A stretch of DNA of 64,000 nt from Symbiodinium natans (GCA_905221605.1 CAJNDS010002335.1:346887-410886); one strand, 5' to 3'. Counted from the stretch's first letter, positions 34,744-46,876 are shown. A program made the numbers and translations. The notes: generated by a model from the sequence alone, not told the origin.

Positions 34744-34885
34744 TTTACGTGCTGGGGACACTCAGGCCGCTCATCATGAAGGGCATCTCCTGCGACACTG
34801 GGATTCTGAATGTCACCTTCTGCCCACTGATGGAGGAGAACCTGTCCGAGGAGAAGGACGAGGCGCGGGCGGTTCAAGAGCGGAG
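34744..34885 (+). CDS. Exon of unidentified gene
   Basis: The frame reads VLGTLRPLIMKGISCDTGIL, NVTFCPLMEENLSEEKDEAR, AVQER and ends at a GTGACC donor (34886). It has a hydrophobic first part and an acidic/basic helix at the end. No family is recognised. The opposite strand is also open here, so orientation is inferred from the splice sites and the uniform + direction of other genes. Confidence 0.4.
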
Positions 34886-36420
34886 GTGACCGAAACCACA
34901 ATGCCAAACAAACGGTTCCCATCCCAAAACGGAGAACGCATCGCTCCACGCAAAGCTAAAGTAAGAAGTGAACCGCAATACCAAAAACAACGGATTCTCT
35001 CAAACCATATCAACCCTAAGCCACGAAGGAAGTACCACTGCCGACCGAGACCTTTCGCAGCCTTTCTTGCCATGAGTGAGAATGAATGTCGAAACAAGGC
35101 TCTCAAACCAAGCGTGGTTGAGCTGCAGAGTAGAACCTTGTTGAACCCAGAAATCCAAAACGCCTTCGAAGTCCTTCGCAAGGAGATTTGGGCTTGGGAG
35201 CCAAGTGCCTCGGTTCTTGCGAGGTTCTTTGGAGCTGTGGCTGCGTTTCCAGGTGGCCGTAGTTTTTGTGTTTAGGGCTCTGTAAAAAGAATGGTCCTAA
35301 GCCCGAAACCACAAAAGCTTAGAGACTCCGTGCGATGCCGGACGGTCCAAATTGTCTGCAGAACTTGAAGTTGCAGAGTCTATAGACAGGGAGAGGGCAT
35401 GACGTGGAGTTTGCGGTGCGGTGGACCAGCGTTCCTGAGCCCTTTCCGATTTTGGCCTTGCGGCTTATGATGAGTCCGGGTGGTTGAGGTTGGTGGGGTT
35501 CTGGACCGTCCACGGAAGAACTGGTGCAGCCCGTTCAGGTGTAATTCTAGCAGCGCTTCTTGCAGGGCCGCAAGATGTGCGGCCGGCACGCCCAATGGTG
35601 TGCAGCCCTTTGCAACAGAACCGGCCCTCAGGCCCCACCCCCTTGGTGGACCTCTCTGCAGCCGAGACAGAGTCTTGACTTGCAAAGTTTGCGGGTTTCG
35701 GACACCAACCTGGGATGTGATGACGGCAGTTTCCCATGAATTGCCCCGTCCCCCGGACACTAGCACAGCGGCCATGTAGAGCCGAAAAAAGCACGGAGGG
35801 GCATCACTTCCCTCCCCCTTCGCCACCTTGCCATCAGTTGTGGATAGACATGTTTAGTAACTTCGAGCACCAAGGAGAGCAAACCCAGCCACTCGGACGC
35901 AACAGCTTATGTCCACTTGGCGGGACGGGGGTTGAAAGACGAAGACCGACAACCAGCCCCAGCATTGACTAGGATGAGTCCACCAATTCCCGAATATTGA
36001 AAACCCCAAAAAAGCTTATGGCCCCTTATCCCTGTATGGATGCATCTGTATCCCTATCCCAACCCATAAATTCAAGCCCTACTGGGCCTCGACCACATCC
36101 GAATCTCGAAGCAGGCCTCCACAGGCAAACTTTGTCGAAGGTCCTTCTGAGGCTCAGCTCATGACCCCGTGCACACCCACATCCACCCACCCGCCCACCC
36201 AGCCCTGCCCCCCTCCTGTCCCCTCCTTTACACCCATCCACCCGCACGGAGGCCTGCTGCGAACTGGCTCCTCCAAGCGCTCCCTTGAGAACATTTCTTT
36301 CGCCCTTCGGCAGTCAAGCCTTGAACATCGCGTGATCGAGTTGCATGTATGTATAGGTGTACATAAACATAACTACAAATGCATTAGATTATTCTGCCGC
36401 ATATTCTTTGCCGTTTGAAG
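34886..36420. other. Spacer or intron
   Basis: No family-supported exon. Contains scattered open frames on both strands and C-rich sequence near 36170-36245. Confidence 0.4.
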
Positions 36421-36514
36421 CTTATCAAAAGCAAGGGCCCGACCCAGGGAGGTTCTTGCCAGCGGGACATCGTAGGCGGGCTGATGGAACTCAACTGCTG
36501 CCGTGATGGTTCAG
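36421..36514 (+). CDS. Probable exon, possibly of an EF-hand gene
   Basis: After GTTTGAAG the frame reads LIKSKGPTQGGSCQRDIVGG then LMELNCCRDGS, with a GC donor at 36515. Q-R-D-I-V-G-G-L-M-E-L resembles the end of an EF-hand loop and exiting helix. Support is splice fit and pattern only. Confidence 0.4.
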
Positions 36515-36808
36515 GCTGCGCTTCAAGCATCGTTTCAAGTAGAGCTCCTGTTTGTGGGGTCTCGGATTTGAGGGATTGGGGTTTTTGAGCGTCGAGGCCT
36601 CTGTCTACTTATAGTTCCTTCACTTATAGTTCCTTCACGAGCAGCAAAAGTCCGAGTGGCTTGTGGCTGCATGTCCTGTTCAACTCAGAAGTGAAGACAG
36701 CCGCAACATGGCGAAGCAATGTCGTACTGTCTGAAACCCTAATCTTGATTGCTGTTCTTCCGATTTCTTCAGCCTTCTACAACCCTAACCCCGAAGCCGT
36801 GAACCGAG

Positions 36809-36840
36809 GATTTGGAAATCGACCTCGAAGACAAGACCGG
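36809..36840 (+). CDS. Probable EF-hand-like exon fragment
   Basis: After AACCGAG the phase-0 frame reads DLEIDLEDKTG. The D-L-E-I-D-L-E pattern parallels EDLELDKLGQL at 20264. The 3' end is not resolved. Confidence 0.35.
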
Positions 36841-38381
36841 ATTTGGGTGCAGTGAAGGGCTAAACTGGGACTCGGGTTGTGGCGTCGGGGGGATGGACTC
36901 TGTGATGCTTAAGATTACCATTACAATTTTTACTATGACTACTACGATCCCTATAACCAATACTATTATCATGATTTTTGGATGTTTGGTTAGGGAAAGG
37001 GCGTTGCCATCCACAGGGAGTTTTCCGAGTTTTCAAGAAGAGCGAGCGCCAGGGATCGGAAGACCCCTGTTTACATACTTCTAGAGGTGGGCTATCTTGT
37101 CGCATGCCCGTGTGTTTGTTAGCGTCCGTGTCTGATGTGTATCGGTCCGTCTGTCTTGGTGGGTGTGTGTGTGTGTGATGGTGTGTTTGGTTGGTTGCTT
37201 GGTTTTTGCTTATTTGTTTGTTTGGTGAGTTTGTGTTCAAGTGTGTGTGTTTGCATGCATGGGTGAGGTTTGGATTCGGGACGCGAGCCGAGTTTTGTCG
37301 GCAGCGCTCTCATTGCCCTCCAGCTCGCAACTTCCACGGCCCTCGAACAGGCCCGAAGCCTTACAATAAAACCTTCCAATAAGCAAGAAACCTTCGCCCT
37401 GCAACTTTGGGGTGGACGCACCTATGCGGCTGGCCTTAAACCAGATACTCTGAGTGAACCGATCTTTCGATCACAGTACGAAGAGTCCTCTTGGCGTCTA
37501 AGCGGTGCACATGTCTCCAACCCAAATCCAACCCAAGCCGCCCGGCTTGGAGGGCTCGGAGCGTCGAACTCCGGATCTCCCGGAGCAGGGGAAATGGCGG
37601 GAGGGTGCGCCCCAGGGCGTCCACTCACTCACTCAGAAAGGGCCGAAGATGTGCAAAGATCCAAAAGGTTTTGCAGGAAGCCCGGAGACATGATACAGCA
37701 CTGAGGGGACTCCTGGGGTGATTCCCTTGGAGTGTTTCGTTTTTGGGTGGAGGCATTTTGCGCGATTTGTCGCATGCACATCCACAAAGGCCACAGCAAG
37801 CACGAACACTGCGATAGCTAACTCCCAAGTCCTGCAGACTTCTTTTGGGGCTTCCCTGAATCCTCCACGCCCTGCGAGGAAGGAGGAGAAGAAGGTTTCG
37901 CCCAAGCTCCTGGTAAACACTGCCGCAGGCCCAAAGAGCCTGGAGGGGCAGTTCAGGGTTGGGGATTGTCGGGTCATTCCTGGCGATAGGTTTCAAGGGC
38001 TTAATCGTTTTTAAAGAGCTTTATGGTTTAGAGGGTCTGGGCTTATAAGCCTTTGTAGGGCTTCTGCATAGGCTTCCGGGTTCATAGGTGGTCTCTTCGG
38101 AGTTTAGATCAGAGGATGCCAGGAGCTTATACGCTTAGGGCTCTAGTTCTCAACCGATGCCAGCTTTGTCTTTGCCACCTACGAAACCCGACGTCAGGCG
38201 AGCTTCTCTCTCAAAATCGCAAGAAGCGACGCGAGCTGAACAAACGGCTCCTTGGCAGTCCGCATCAAGACTGCTCTGGTTTGGCTTTGGGTCATTTTTT
38301 TTCGAGCGGGTCGTTTCTGGGTAAACACAAGACCCCCCGCCCCCCCGGGTAAGCTGCAAAACCCAAGCCACACGAGCCCAA
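36841..38381. other. Spacer or intron
   Basis: TG-rich tract near 37130-37260. A frame at 37276-37370 (SALIALQLATSTALEQAR) is coding-like but unsupported by family or phase. Confidence 0.4.
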
Positions 38382-38422
38382 GTGCCAAACGAAGGCTCCG
38401 CGAGGTGCGCCGGAAGTACAAG
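38382..38422 (+). CDS. Charged-helix exon, possible 5' part of the EF-hand locus
   Basis: The frame RRLREVRRKYK ends at a GC donor (GCAGGA, 38423), in phase 0 with the next exon. The short basic helix is compatible with a regulatory or linker segment. The 5' limit is uncertain. Confidence 0.4.
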
Positions 38423-38453
38423 GCAGGATGGGTCACCGGGTGTTCAGGGTTCT

Positions 38454-38454
<1 letters not shown>

Positions 38455-38504
<50 letters not shown>
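38455..38504. repeat. TC microsatellite
   Basis: About 24 consecutive CT units inside the intron between 38422 and 38577. Confidence 0.97.
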
Positions 38505-38507
<3 letters not shown>

Positions 38508-38576
38508 CACTCTATGCCAATGTAAGCCCTCCGCCCTGTGAATGCCATATTATATGTGATGTGTTTTTTGCCTCAG

Positions 38577-38630
38577 GTCGAAATCCGAAAGCGAGTCAAC
38601 TCTGAAAATCTCCGGACTATCAGTCAGGAA
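38577..38630 (+). CDS. Exon VEIRKRVNSENLRTISQE
   Basis: A TTTTGCCTCAG acceptor precedes the frame and a GC donor follows at 38631. Phase 0 on both sides. Helical, charged sequence; no family motif. Confidence 0.5.
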
Positions 38631-39286
38631 GCTGCGTAGGGCCGACGCTTCTGTTTGGAATGGAGATAGAGACGGCGAGCCGGCCGCCAGCATGCGCTTT
38701 GAGCTTGCAGATACGCAACTCAGGGCGAGAGGTTGCGGAAACAACGGGGCTGGTCCAGGATATGGAGAGTAAGAAGGCTTTACGCTTTACGGCGTCGGAG
38801 GCATAGCGAAGCACCTGCGAGAGCTTGAAACCCCGAATTGCCCCGAATGGCAGGAGAAGGTGAAAGAGGCCACTCATGAGGATGAGAGGCCAGAGAGGAG
38901 CAGCCAAAGCCTCTCGGCCCTGAGATTTCGGAGCTTTGGGGGTGCAGACTTTGGGGCCCCCGATGTTTTCCTGAAATAGAGGAAGCTTTGGACTGAGGCA
39001 TCGCCGGGGAGTTGAAGGAGGGCATGCCGACCTCCAGCAAGGCCTACCTGTCTCATGTTTCTCCCACAGACGACGCTCAGCTTCTTAGTGTGTTCTAGTT
39101 CTAGAGGAGTGGGATGAGGGGTGGAGTTCGGGTGCGCAGCCCGAGCTGCGCACGGAGGCAGGCGCACAAGTCATGAGGTGGCAAGGTGTACTCCTCGCCC
39201 GCCCGAGCTCCCTGCCCTGAACTTCTAAGCTCTTCTGAGGGGCCTTAAAACGTACGCAATTGGGAGCCGATGAGATTTCTTGGCAG

Positions 39287-39430
39287 TCTCTGAGGAGAAG
39301 ACTTACCGCGATGTGCTGCGGTGGTTTACGGACACTGACGCCATCGATCAGTCGGACTTACGCCGTTTCTTAGAGCCTCACGGTCGCTGTGAGTCGCTGT
39401 TGGAGAACGCTTTCCGTAGGCACATGCAGG
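39287..39430 (+). CDS. EF-hand locus exon with degenerate EF loop
   Basis: After TTGGCAG the frame reads SEEKTYRDVLRWFTDTDAID, QSDLRRFLEPHGRCESLLEN, AFRRHMQ and ends at a GTCTGG donor in phase 1. Helix-W-F-x-D-T-D-A-I-D-Q-S-D-L-x-x-F-L is a shortened EF-hand, typical of protist calcium sensors with decayed loops. It is the first clear member of the EF-hand series that runs on to about 55 kb. Confidence 0.6.
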
Positions 39431-40091
39431 GTCTGGGGATGTCCAGGGTGAGCAGAGGACTCACGCCTTGTTGTTGTTTTCCCCCACACACCCTCCATGT
39501 TCAACCACACCTGACCCTGAGTTCTTCCATGCCTCAGGTCTGTTGGGTTCAAGCCCAGGAACAAGCCGGAGAGAGAGGTCATGAACAACTTGCTCCTCGG
39601 TCTTTTGAGGTCAAGAAGCTTTAAGCGCGTTTGGGGGATGTAGGCTTGTTACAGACACCTGGGTCCCACGGCACGGGGTTTCTCAACGAAATGATGCGGA
39701 ACCTTTTTGTCAAGGCCGGGCCTGGGGCAAAACCCCACTCCAAGCAGAAAGCAGAGGGGCCGGTGGCACCCACGACAGAGAGCGCTTTCTGCCAAGGAAC
39801 ACAAAAGTGGCAGAAATTTCGAAAGATCTTAAGGCGTTGAGCAAAGAGTTGCATCTCAATAACCCTGCCCCCCCCCCCCCCCTTTTCCCTGCACCCCACA
39901 CAAAGGCATGCCAAATCTGTTCGTGTCCCTTGCCTTCGGCTGTTGCTACTTCGTCTTTAGAGTGGTGACCTGCAAGTGGCCCTTGGCGAGGGAGATGTGA
40001 CTCCTAGCAGGGCCTGAAGTCGCAATGCATCCAGGTATGCTTGCCGGTCTCCACTCCCGCATCCATCAACCGCTCCTCACACCCTGGACAG

Positions 40092-40146
40092 CCCGAGGTT
40101 GCGCAATCTGGACAGCCTGGACATCGGCTTCGATGTTCTCTTCGGG
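40092..40146 (+). CDS. EF-hand locus exon (helix segment)
   Basis: Frame PRLRNLDSLDIGFDVLFG between a GGACAG acceptor and a GC donor (GCGACT). It ends in phase 0 and joins the perfect EF-hand exon at 40776 without a frame change. Confidence 0.55.
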
Positions 40147-40775
40147 GCGACTTGGTGTTAATCGCAGTGCCTGCTCGTAAGCCTGGTGAACCGACGAGCC
40201 CCAGAAGCCCTAGTACCCTGACCCCTCAGCTCCTCCACTGAAAATGATACTCGCCTAACCCCCATGAACCCATATTCTAGCAAGCATCACCCCAGAGCAG
40301 GAGATCATCCCAGCTGTGCGCTTGGGCTTTGCAGAGATTCGGTCCCAGGACTTGGCGCAAGCCCCAGCTCAAGTTGAAAAAGGGTTTGAGCCTATACTTG
40401 TAAGTGCATACAGTAAGTCTAACGCAGGGTTTTCTGCCGGGGGTCATTGTGGAAGCTCTCAGTATTCCTCGTTTACCGGGGAACCTAGCCCTTAGCATCC
40501 ATAATTCTTGCATAGCTAAAACCCAAGGGAATGAATACTCATACTTTGTAAACGATACGGACCCAAGAAGAGGACAGTGCGGGTGGAGGCAGGCAGTCTT
40601 CCGGTTTCAGGGTTGAGGGTCCCGGAGGCCATGAGAAAACCACTATGCAGTGATTCTTTACTTGACATCGACCTCTCTTGTTGCAGCAACCCAGCCCCAC
40701 CCGATTTCCACACTCAACAAGACAAACGGGCCGGATGTAGCTGTGCAGAGCAGTCAAACCTCGGCGATCCCCCAG

Positions 40776-40856
40776 GTGAAGCGTTTCCATGAGGCTGACG
40801 TGGACAAGAGCGGCGTGCTCTCCCTGATCGAATTCCTCCAGCTCCTTGGGCTTCGC
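40776..40856 (+). CDS. EF-hand exon with canonical loop
   Basis: After a CCCCCAG acceptor the frame reads VKRFHEADVDKSGVLSLIEF then LQLLGLR; a GTGTAC donor follows. The 12-residue loop D-V-D-K-S-G-V-L-S-L-I-E has Asp at 1 and 3, Ser at 5, Gly at 6, Leu at 8 and Glu at 12, so calcium binding is expected. Entering and exiting helices are on the same exon. It joins in phase 0 to 41212. Confidence 0.85.
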
Positions 40857-41211
40857 GTGTACGTATACTGCAAAGGGCTCAGTTACTTACTCGTCCCTAA
40901 GCACCACCAAAGAAAACCAACATAGGTTCCCTTGCAACCGCCCCCTCCATCCCACCCCCCCTCCCCCCGCCCCCGTCCGCCCCTTGGCGGGGCGGGGCTG
41001 GCATCGTGCATCGTGTCCGGGTCCCTCCCGCAGTCCCGCTGCTCAGGATCCTGCGCTGGTCGGGATTCTTCCCTCGGCTCCACCTTGTTGTCCAGGCAGT
41101 CCTCGAGGCCGGGCTCGGCAGCAGCTGAAGCCCTGGGCAGAAGGCAGCAGCAGCCCTGCCATTCCCTGCTCCTAATCCCACATTCACCCAAGAATCCCAA
41201 GAATTCTGCAG

Positions 41212-41304
41212 GTGATCCCAGAGGTCGCCGAGATGCACCAAGGCCTTTCTCCACAGGCACTTTTGGAGAAGGCGCCTCGATCGCTGCAAGAATGGTTTTG
41301 GGAG
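41212..41304 (+). CDS. EF-hand locus exon
   Basis: A GAATTCTGCAG acceptor precedes VIPEVAEMHQGLSPQALLEK then APRSLQEWFWE; the donor is GTTCGT. Phase 0 at both ends. Two amphipathic helices as expected for the linker and entering helix of the next hand. Confidence 0.75.
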
Positions 41305-41613
41305 GTTCGTGCTGCAGCGTGGGCTAATGGTTTCGGGCTCGGCTAGTGCTGTTTGGTGGGTCGTGGGTTCAAAGTGCCCCGTGCCAAAACGTGTAAGTAA
41401 GCCCTTGGACGCTCGTTGTAAGATCTCTAGGGGTTTACTGAAGAGGGTAATCCTGTGTGCAGGTGTCCAACTTGCAATGCCATGCATGGCTCATGAAGCC
41501 TCTGCCGTCAGGTTGCACTCCGTGTCTCTCAAAGAGTTTTTGTCAGAACTTCCGCGCTGACGCACCCAAGCTCGGATGCAAAAAGGGTTTGCTGCACACC
41601 TGTTGTGACCAAG

Positions 41614-41661
41614 GATGTCATTATGCCGAAGGAGTTCCACATCCTCGCCCCCCTCTTAGAG
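41614..41661 (+). CDS. EF-hand locus exon
   Basis: After GTGACCAAG the phase-0 frame reads DVIMPKEFHILAPLLE; a GC donor (GCACAG) is likely, though the frame stays open to about 41710. D-V-I-M-P-K-E-F has the spacing of a loop C-half followed by its exiting helix. Confidence 0.6.
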
Positions 41662-42441
41662 GCACAGAACAACTTCAAATCTTCCATCCTGTCTCTTTAT
41701 GGGTTTTGGCGAGGCAGTTGACAGTTGCTGCGATTCTCCGTGCAAACTGCCTGCAATGGTCTCGTGATTGCATGCTGGTCTATGTTCTTTGCAACGTAAA
41801 CCTGCCAACCTATGGAAGCCTGGCGCTTGCTTGTGCGATTGTTTTTGGTTTTCAAGGCATCCCAGGGGTTCTGTGCCAAACATGGGGACCGGGTCCTACG
41901 AAGCCTCAACCTTCCAAGCTCTGCAAAGTGTCTGGAGGAGCGAGCGGAGTGCGACTCTGTTCAGCGTCGTGTCGAGATATCCGCCCCATGGCAAAACCAG
42001 TGGACGATTTCTTTGGACAGGCATCGAAAGCTATGACGTCGGCTCTTACCCAGCCTCACATCCCCAGAACAACTCAAGCGCAAAAAGGTGCCTGAATACT
42101 GGAAAAAGCCCCTGTAGAAGTCGTCCTTCGATCAGCATAAGGGCACAAAATTGCCCAACGACTTGTTTGAGCAAGGCAGGGCCTGACAATTCGTCACTAC
42201 CCTTTCGCTTACGAAGGACAGCATGGACCTCGACGAAGAAACGCAGAAGCTTTGGGGAGCAGCTTGGCCGAAAGCGAGGAGGGTAGGCAGGCCACCAGCT
42301 TTCCCCTCGTTTGCTTTTTTGGGGGGAGATTCCAGGTTTTGCCCATTTCACCAACAAAAGGTGCACTTCCTAAAGAGGGTTGCTGAGGAGTCCATTAAAC
42401 ATCCTCCTTGAGCCGCTCCGTTGCTTCTGCGATTTTGTCAG

Positions 42442-42498
42442 TCGAGCCTGGTCGACCTACACGACGTCTTCCTGCGCCGCGCGAAGCAGGAGCTCTCT
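42442..42498 (+). CDS. EF-hand locus exon
   Basis: After ATTTTGTCAG the frame reads SSLVDLHDVFLRRAKQELS, with a GC donor (GCAGGG). V-D-L-H-D-V-F-L is a loop C-half and helix. A possible partner (SMDLDEETQKLW, about 42218-42256) lies upstream but is not confirmed by phase. Confidence 0.6.
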
Positions 42499-43843
42499 GC
42501 AGGGCATGGAGAGGGTTTAAGGTTTCAGGGTTTATAAGGGGTTCCGGCTCTGGCATTTAAGGTCCAGTTTGGGCTCCATACAGGGGTTTCCGGTAACCCG
42601 TTCGTCTTGGGGGGGGGGGGTTCGTTGTCCAGGGTATTAGGCTTTTTTCAGTATCATATATGGGGTAGCTCGGTTTGGGGGACATGCCCATATCTTGAAG
42701 TTCTCAACTGTTTGGTGGCCACAAGACAGGCTGACAGGTTTGGAGGCATAGTTGCCCCCAGCCCTCGAAGCCCTGGAGAGGCTTTGTGTTAATTCATTTT
42801 TTTTTGCATCTGCTATTCCTGCGTTGAATTTCTTAGCAGCTTTTTGCTTTCATGCAACGATCTTGGTGCTTCAGTGACGCCGTTCAGTAAACGCACGGAC
42901 GCACCTGAGCTCCCACATGGAAGCATAAAAATCTAAGCTTGACGGCGGAGTCCGAGTTCCTATATGTATATATGTATATATATATATGTGTGTGTGTGTT
43001 TATTTACTCATTCATTTTACATTAAATCATCTGGCATATATGTATATGTAGCCGGGCTTGCACAACTTGACCAACTGGTGCCAGGACCTTCTTCCCTACA
43101 CGTCTCTGCACCACTTGGCCTTCGCCGCTTTGTCATGGGGTTAGCAGAGTTGGGTTTCTAACCCTTAGGATTCAGGGCTAAGTTAGGGGCTTAAGGTTCG
43201 CAAAAGGATGTATGCTTTAGGGTTCAGGGCAGTTTTGTATCAGGTTTCGGTACAGTACCTCAAGTTCATTTGAGTTCTTCCGGTTTGTGGATTTTGGGGG
43301 GCCTAGATGCTGTGTGTATATCTGTCTCTCTGTGTGTGTACACTTCTGATTGCAAAGGATAAAGTAAACAAAAATTGCAGGGGGGCACAGGGTGCCTGTC
43401 AGGCTGTGCCCAACGAAGCGCCTGACAGGTTACCAGGATATAGTTCTGGGACGCCAGAACTACGTACCGGCAACACCACAATGCTTGTGACGCAGTGATA
43501 GTGCATGTCGCGAGGGCCATTGGCTCCCATTGGATGCAAGCATGTGCCTTCGGCAATTCGTCTTCTCAACAAGTCAATTCGAGCCTTCTGTGTAGCTATG
43601 TCTTCATGATGCAACCAGAACTCGGATGCTGTAAAGTCACTAAATCTTGACGACTCCTTCGAAAGAGGGTGCGGACCGGTGTGTGTGTGTGTGTGTGTTT
43701 AATGTTGTCGTTGAGTTTGAGCGGTTCGCCTCAGACTCCTTAGATTGCATGTACAGATACCGGCATAAGCTTTGGAAACCGGGGTTGCCCCGAGTTGAGG
43801 CGTAGCTTCTCTAGCATGGGTCCTTGACCATGATCATAAGGCG

Positions 43844-43950
43844 TTTAGGTTGGGATCCCCGTGATACTAACAGTCTTGAATCGGGATTATGGTACCTCCT
43901 ATGATATTCCCTATGAAGGACTGTTAGTTTAAGGGGGAACATCCCCACTT
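43844..43950. mobile_element. Dispersed hairpin element, copy 3
   Basis: GTTGGGATCCCCGTGATACT + AACAGTC on the left and GGACTGTTAGTTTAAGGGGG + AACATCCCCAC on the right form inverted arms around a short spacer. It lies between EF-hand exons, so in an intron. Confidence 0.8.
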
Positions 43951-44210
43951 GTAGGGCTTTAGGGAATTTAGGGCGATGCAAACCACATGTGATGTGCTTG
44001 TAACATCTGACCGTGAGCACTTCCAGCTCCATGCGTCACTTCGCGAGCGCTTGCGGCCCTAAAACAAGTCCCGAAAACTTCCAGCCCCAAAATGCAAACG
44101 TCCGAAAAGCGGCGGACCCACAACCTCTAAACTTACTGGCCTCTCACTCGGGAGTTTCAGGACCTTAGGTGCGGAGATGTGGGGTTCGGTCTAGGAACCC
44201 TGAATTCGAG

Positions 44211-44279
44211 GATTGCGGCCTCGTGCAACATCGTGCGCCCGGTTTTCGGGAAAAGCTCCGCAGCATCGCAGCGGGTGAA
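44211..44279 (+). CDS. EF-hand locus exon with consensus donor
   Basis: After AATTCGAG the frame reads DCGLVQHRAPGFREKLRSIA then AGE and ends at a perfect GTAAGT donor. Helical C-terminal half. The assignment to the EF-hand gene is by position. Confidence 0.55.
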
Positions 44280-45066
44280 GTAAGTCGCTTGGGCTTGGAG
44301 GGTGTTGGGCTGGCCAAGGGGTTTGGGGCCTGCTGAGTTCTAGGGCGTTTTGAGAGAGGCTTGGTGTAGAGCTCGAAAGGGTCCCTGTCCCCGATTTTTG
44401 GGGCCCGTGGTGCATACTAGACATAAGGCTGTTTGGCTTGGGAGTTGAGTATGCAAGTTTGGGCTCGGGATCAGGGCTGACAAACAGGCGTGCCAACCTA
44501 GGATTCAGGTGTTTAGCCTGCGTCGGGTTTAGTGTTTAGGGTTTAGGGTTTACGTAGTATGAGTGTATGAGTCTGAGTGTATCAGAGCCAAAGCCTTCCT
44601 ACCCTACCTAATCTCCGACCCTCCCTAATCGGAACCACACATGAACCTCCAAGAAGGATTTGGCAGCTGGCACATTTCCATAGGAGGTGCGTGTTCTGTG
44701 CATCTCAGGTCCTCAGATGATGGAAGAAGGTGCCTTCAGTTCAAGCAAGTATTTCCCTTTGCGCCTCAAGGGAGAAGTGCGGCTCAAAACCCTTTCTTCT
44801 TGCGCCGAATGAGCGGGCCTTTGCGTGCATGTCTATAGAGGGTTCGGAGCTTTTCGGGACTTCGTGTTTGGGAAGGATGTATTGCAGTACGGTGCTATAG
44901 GAGCACTGCTTTGTTCTACGAGGCCACGCTCCCAAAAAAGAACAACTCCCAAGTCCATCTTCTGCGATTGTGTTTGGAGACCCCCTCAAACCCTGAAGAA
45001 TTCAGCCCTTGCAGCCCTATAAGACCTTGAACTCTACACTCTGAAGCCTTTCCTGGGATCTCCCAG

Positions 45067-45125
45067 GCTACGACCTCCATGATCCCAATGCTGTGGAACG
45101 TGCCCACTTCGACTTCCGCCAGGAG
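45067..45125 (+). CDS. EF-hand locus exon (probable)
   Basis: After GATCTCCCAG the frame reads GYDLHDPNAVERAHFDFRQE. Start phase 1; 3' limit uncertain within a G-rich stretch. Confidence 0.5.
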
Positions 45126-45330
45126 GGGAGGGGTGTAGCGCTTGGGGTTTCGACATCAAGGGCTCAGGTGCTCAAGGGGAAGTTATTGGTCCGAAAGCCT
45201 TCAGTGTTTGCATGCATTTGCAAGCCCGCAGCGAAAGCTAGACAAGGACTCCGGCACCCTACTGATAAAGCACTCCCATAACACCCGAAAAGAACTCGAC
45301 TGTATTAGAAAAGGAAGCCGTTAGCCGCAG

Positions 45331-45432
45331 GTCCTACGCATCATGACGCAGATTCGCCAGATTGAAGTCGAGCTTATCGGGGACGTCTTCGCCGCCACCG
45401 ACGCCGACGAGACGAATGGCCTCAGTGTGGAG
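45331..45432 (+). CDS. EF-hand exon, loop A
   Basis: After TTAGCCGCAG the frame reads VLRIMTQIRQIEVELIGDVF then AATDADETNGLSVE and ends at a GC donor (GCTGCC). Joined to the next exon it gives the loop D-A-D-E-T-N-G-L-S-V-E-E (Asp 1 and 3, Thr 5, Leu 8, Glu 12; Asn replaces Gly 6). The splice site falls inside the loop, and restoring Glu12 supports the GC donor. Confidence 0.8.
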
Positions 45433-45705
45433 GCTGCCAAGGGTCCTTTGAGGAGCAGTTTAAGGTGATTTTCCACTTGGTTCTGGGGCTCAGGATTTAG
45501 TGTTTTTTAGGGGTTTAGGGTTGGTGTCGAGGTCCAGCACGAGGAAGTTCTCATGGCAGCCCGAAAAGCTATGGGCTTCCGGTCCCAGGGGGAAGATTGG
45601 CATAGTGGCATTTCATCTCCGGGCCCTAAGGAAACAGATAAAACCTCCCGTTAAAATGCAGAAGAACATGTAGACTGTTGATGAATCCCAAAGCCTTTGA
45701 CGCAG

Positions 45706-45758
45706 GAGTGCATGGACTGCCTAGCTGCATGCGGCATCGAGCCCACGACCAAGCAGAT
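45706..45758 (+). CDS. EF-hand exon, helix between loops A and B
   Basis: A TTTGACGCAG acceptor precedes ECMDCLAACGIEPTTKQ and a GC donor (GCAACC) leaves phase 2. Joining to 46005 restores Met (AT+G) and runs straight into the next loop. This is the usual EF-hand pair linker (x-x-x-G-x-x-P-T-x-x-x-M). Confidence 0.8.
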
Positions 45759-46004
45759 GCAACCCACCGGAAGGTTGTCATTGAAGCACCGTCGCACGGG
45801 GGTTGGGTCCGGCTTGCCAGGCCTTGTGGCGCGCCAATCTCCAAACTCTGCCGCAGAGCCTCCAAGACCTGGAACCTCAAACGCCGAAGCAGTCAAGGAA
45901 GTTGCTCAGTTCTAGGCCCATGAGACCTGTATATCGGATCACAGGCCAGCTTCAGGCCCGAACCACCTCAAACCTCGCAAGCCAAGGCAAGATCTCATCC
46001 CCAG

Positions 46005-46030
46005 GTTGGTCGAAGAGTTCGACGAAGACG
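46005..46030 (+). CDS. EF-hand microexon, first half of loop B
   Basis: A 26-nt exon encoding LVEEFDEDG (split Gly) between ATCCCCAG and a GC donor (GCTTCC). Joined to 46877 it gives FDEDGSGELDLEEYLEF, a canonical EF-hand loop. The exact restoration of the loop is strong evidence for this microexon. Confidence 0.8.
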
Positions 46031-46876
46031 GCTTCCAGCCAAAACTTGGGAGAAAGAGGTGTCCGATAAGAAAATCCCCTCTCCAAAGCCAAGTTGTTTA
46101 AGCCCCCCGCCCAAAATGAAGTGCATATGTTAGTGGTGATTTGAGATCTGAGTCTGAAATGCTGTGATGTTGAGGTGAAAAAGCACTGGAACAGAGACCT
46201 ACCGTGCCTTGCACAGTCGAAAAGCCCCGAAAGCCTTCCCAAAATCCGAAATCCCAGCTGCTTCTCTCCCTCCCCGCGAGCAACATGCAGTTGTACGACA
46301 AAATCATGGATGGGTCCAAGGGCCACACTACGTACACTCAGACCCCAAGACAGTCAAACACCCACTCGAAGATCTGGGGTTCAAGCGCTGGGGCTTGGGC
46401 GATGCTGTAAGCTATAGGGCCTTAGGGTTGAGTTTTGAGGTTCAGAGCTTATTTGGCTTGGGGGATGACGTTCGCCGGCGTGATTTGTTGTTTTCTACAG
46501 TATCCATAGGTTCGCACCACTGAAAGTTGTGAGGTTTTTGAGGTCGCACATTCTGGCCCTGCTCTGAGCCCCGAAGTGATGGGACAGACCGTGAACTGAG
46601 GTGACAGATATGCCGCGATTGCATCCCTGCAGTGCACGGCCCAACAAAAAAAGCAGATGAAGGGATGGACAGCCCCAAATGCAAAATCCTTGCAAACCCA
46701 ACCCCTGAACGGAACGGTGGCTGACACTAAGTCTCTGATTTGTGAGTAACTAAGGCCACTAGCGCTGTCCCATTCATAAAACCAACACGACCCTTTACAG
46801 CCGCAAACAGTGTGTCCCGACAACGTAGCTCAACTTGGGTTTGGGAATTTTTTGTTGGAAGCCCTGACCACACAAG

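Noticed and set aside
41335-41400. tRNA-like GTGGGTTCAAA segment
   Set aside because: No D-arm or acceptor stem could be drawn.
41457-42095. 212-codon + strand open frame
   Set aside because: It runs through a better-supported exon (41614-41661) in a different frame and has no motif of its own.
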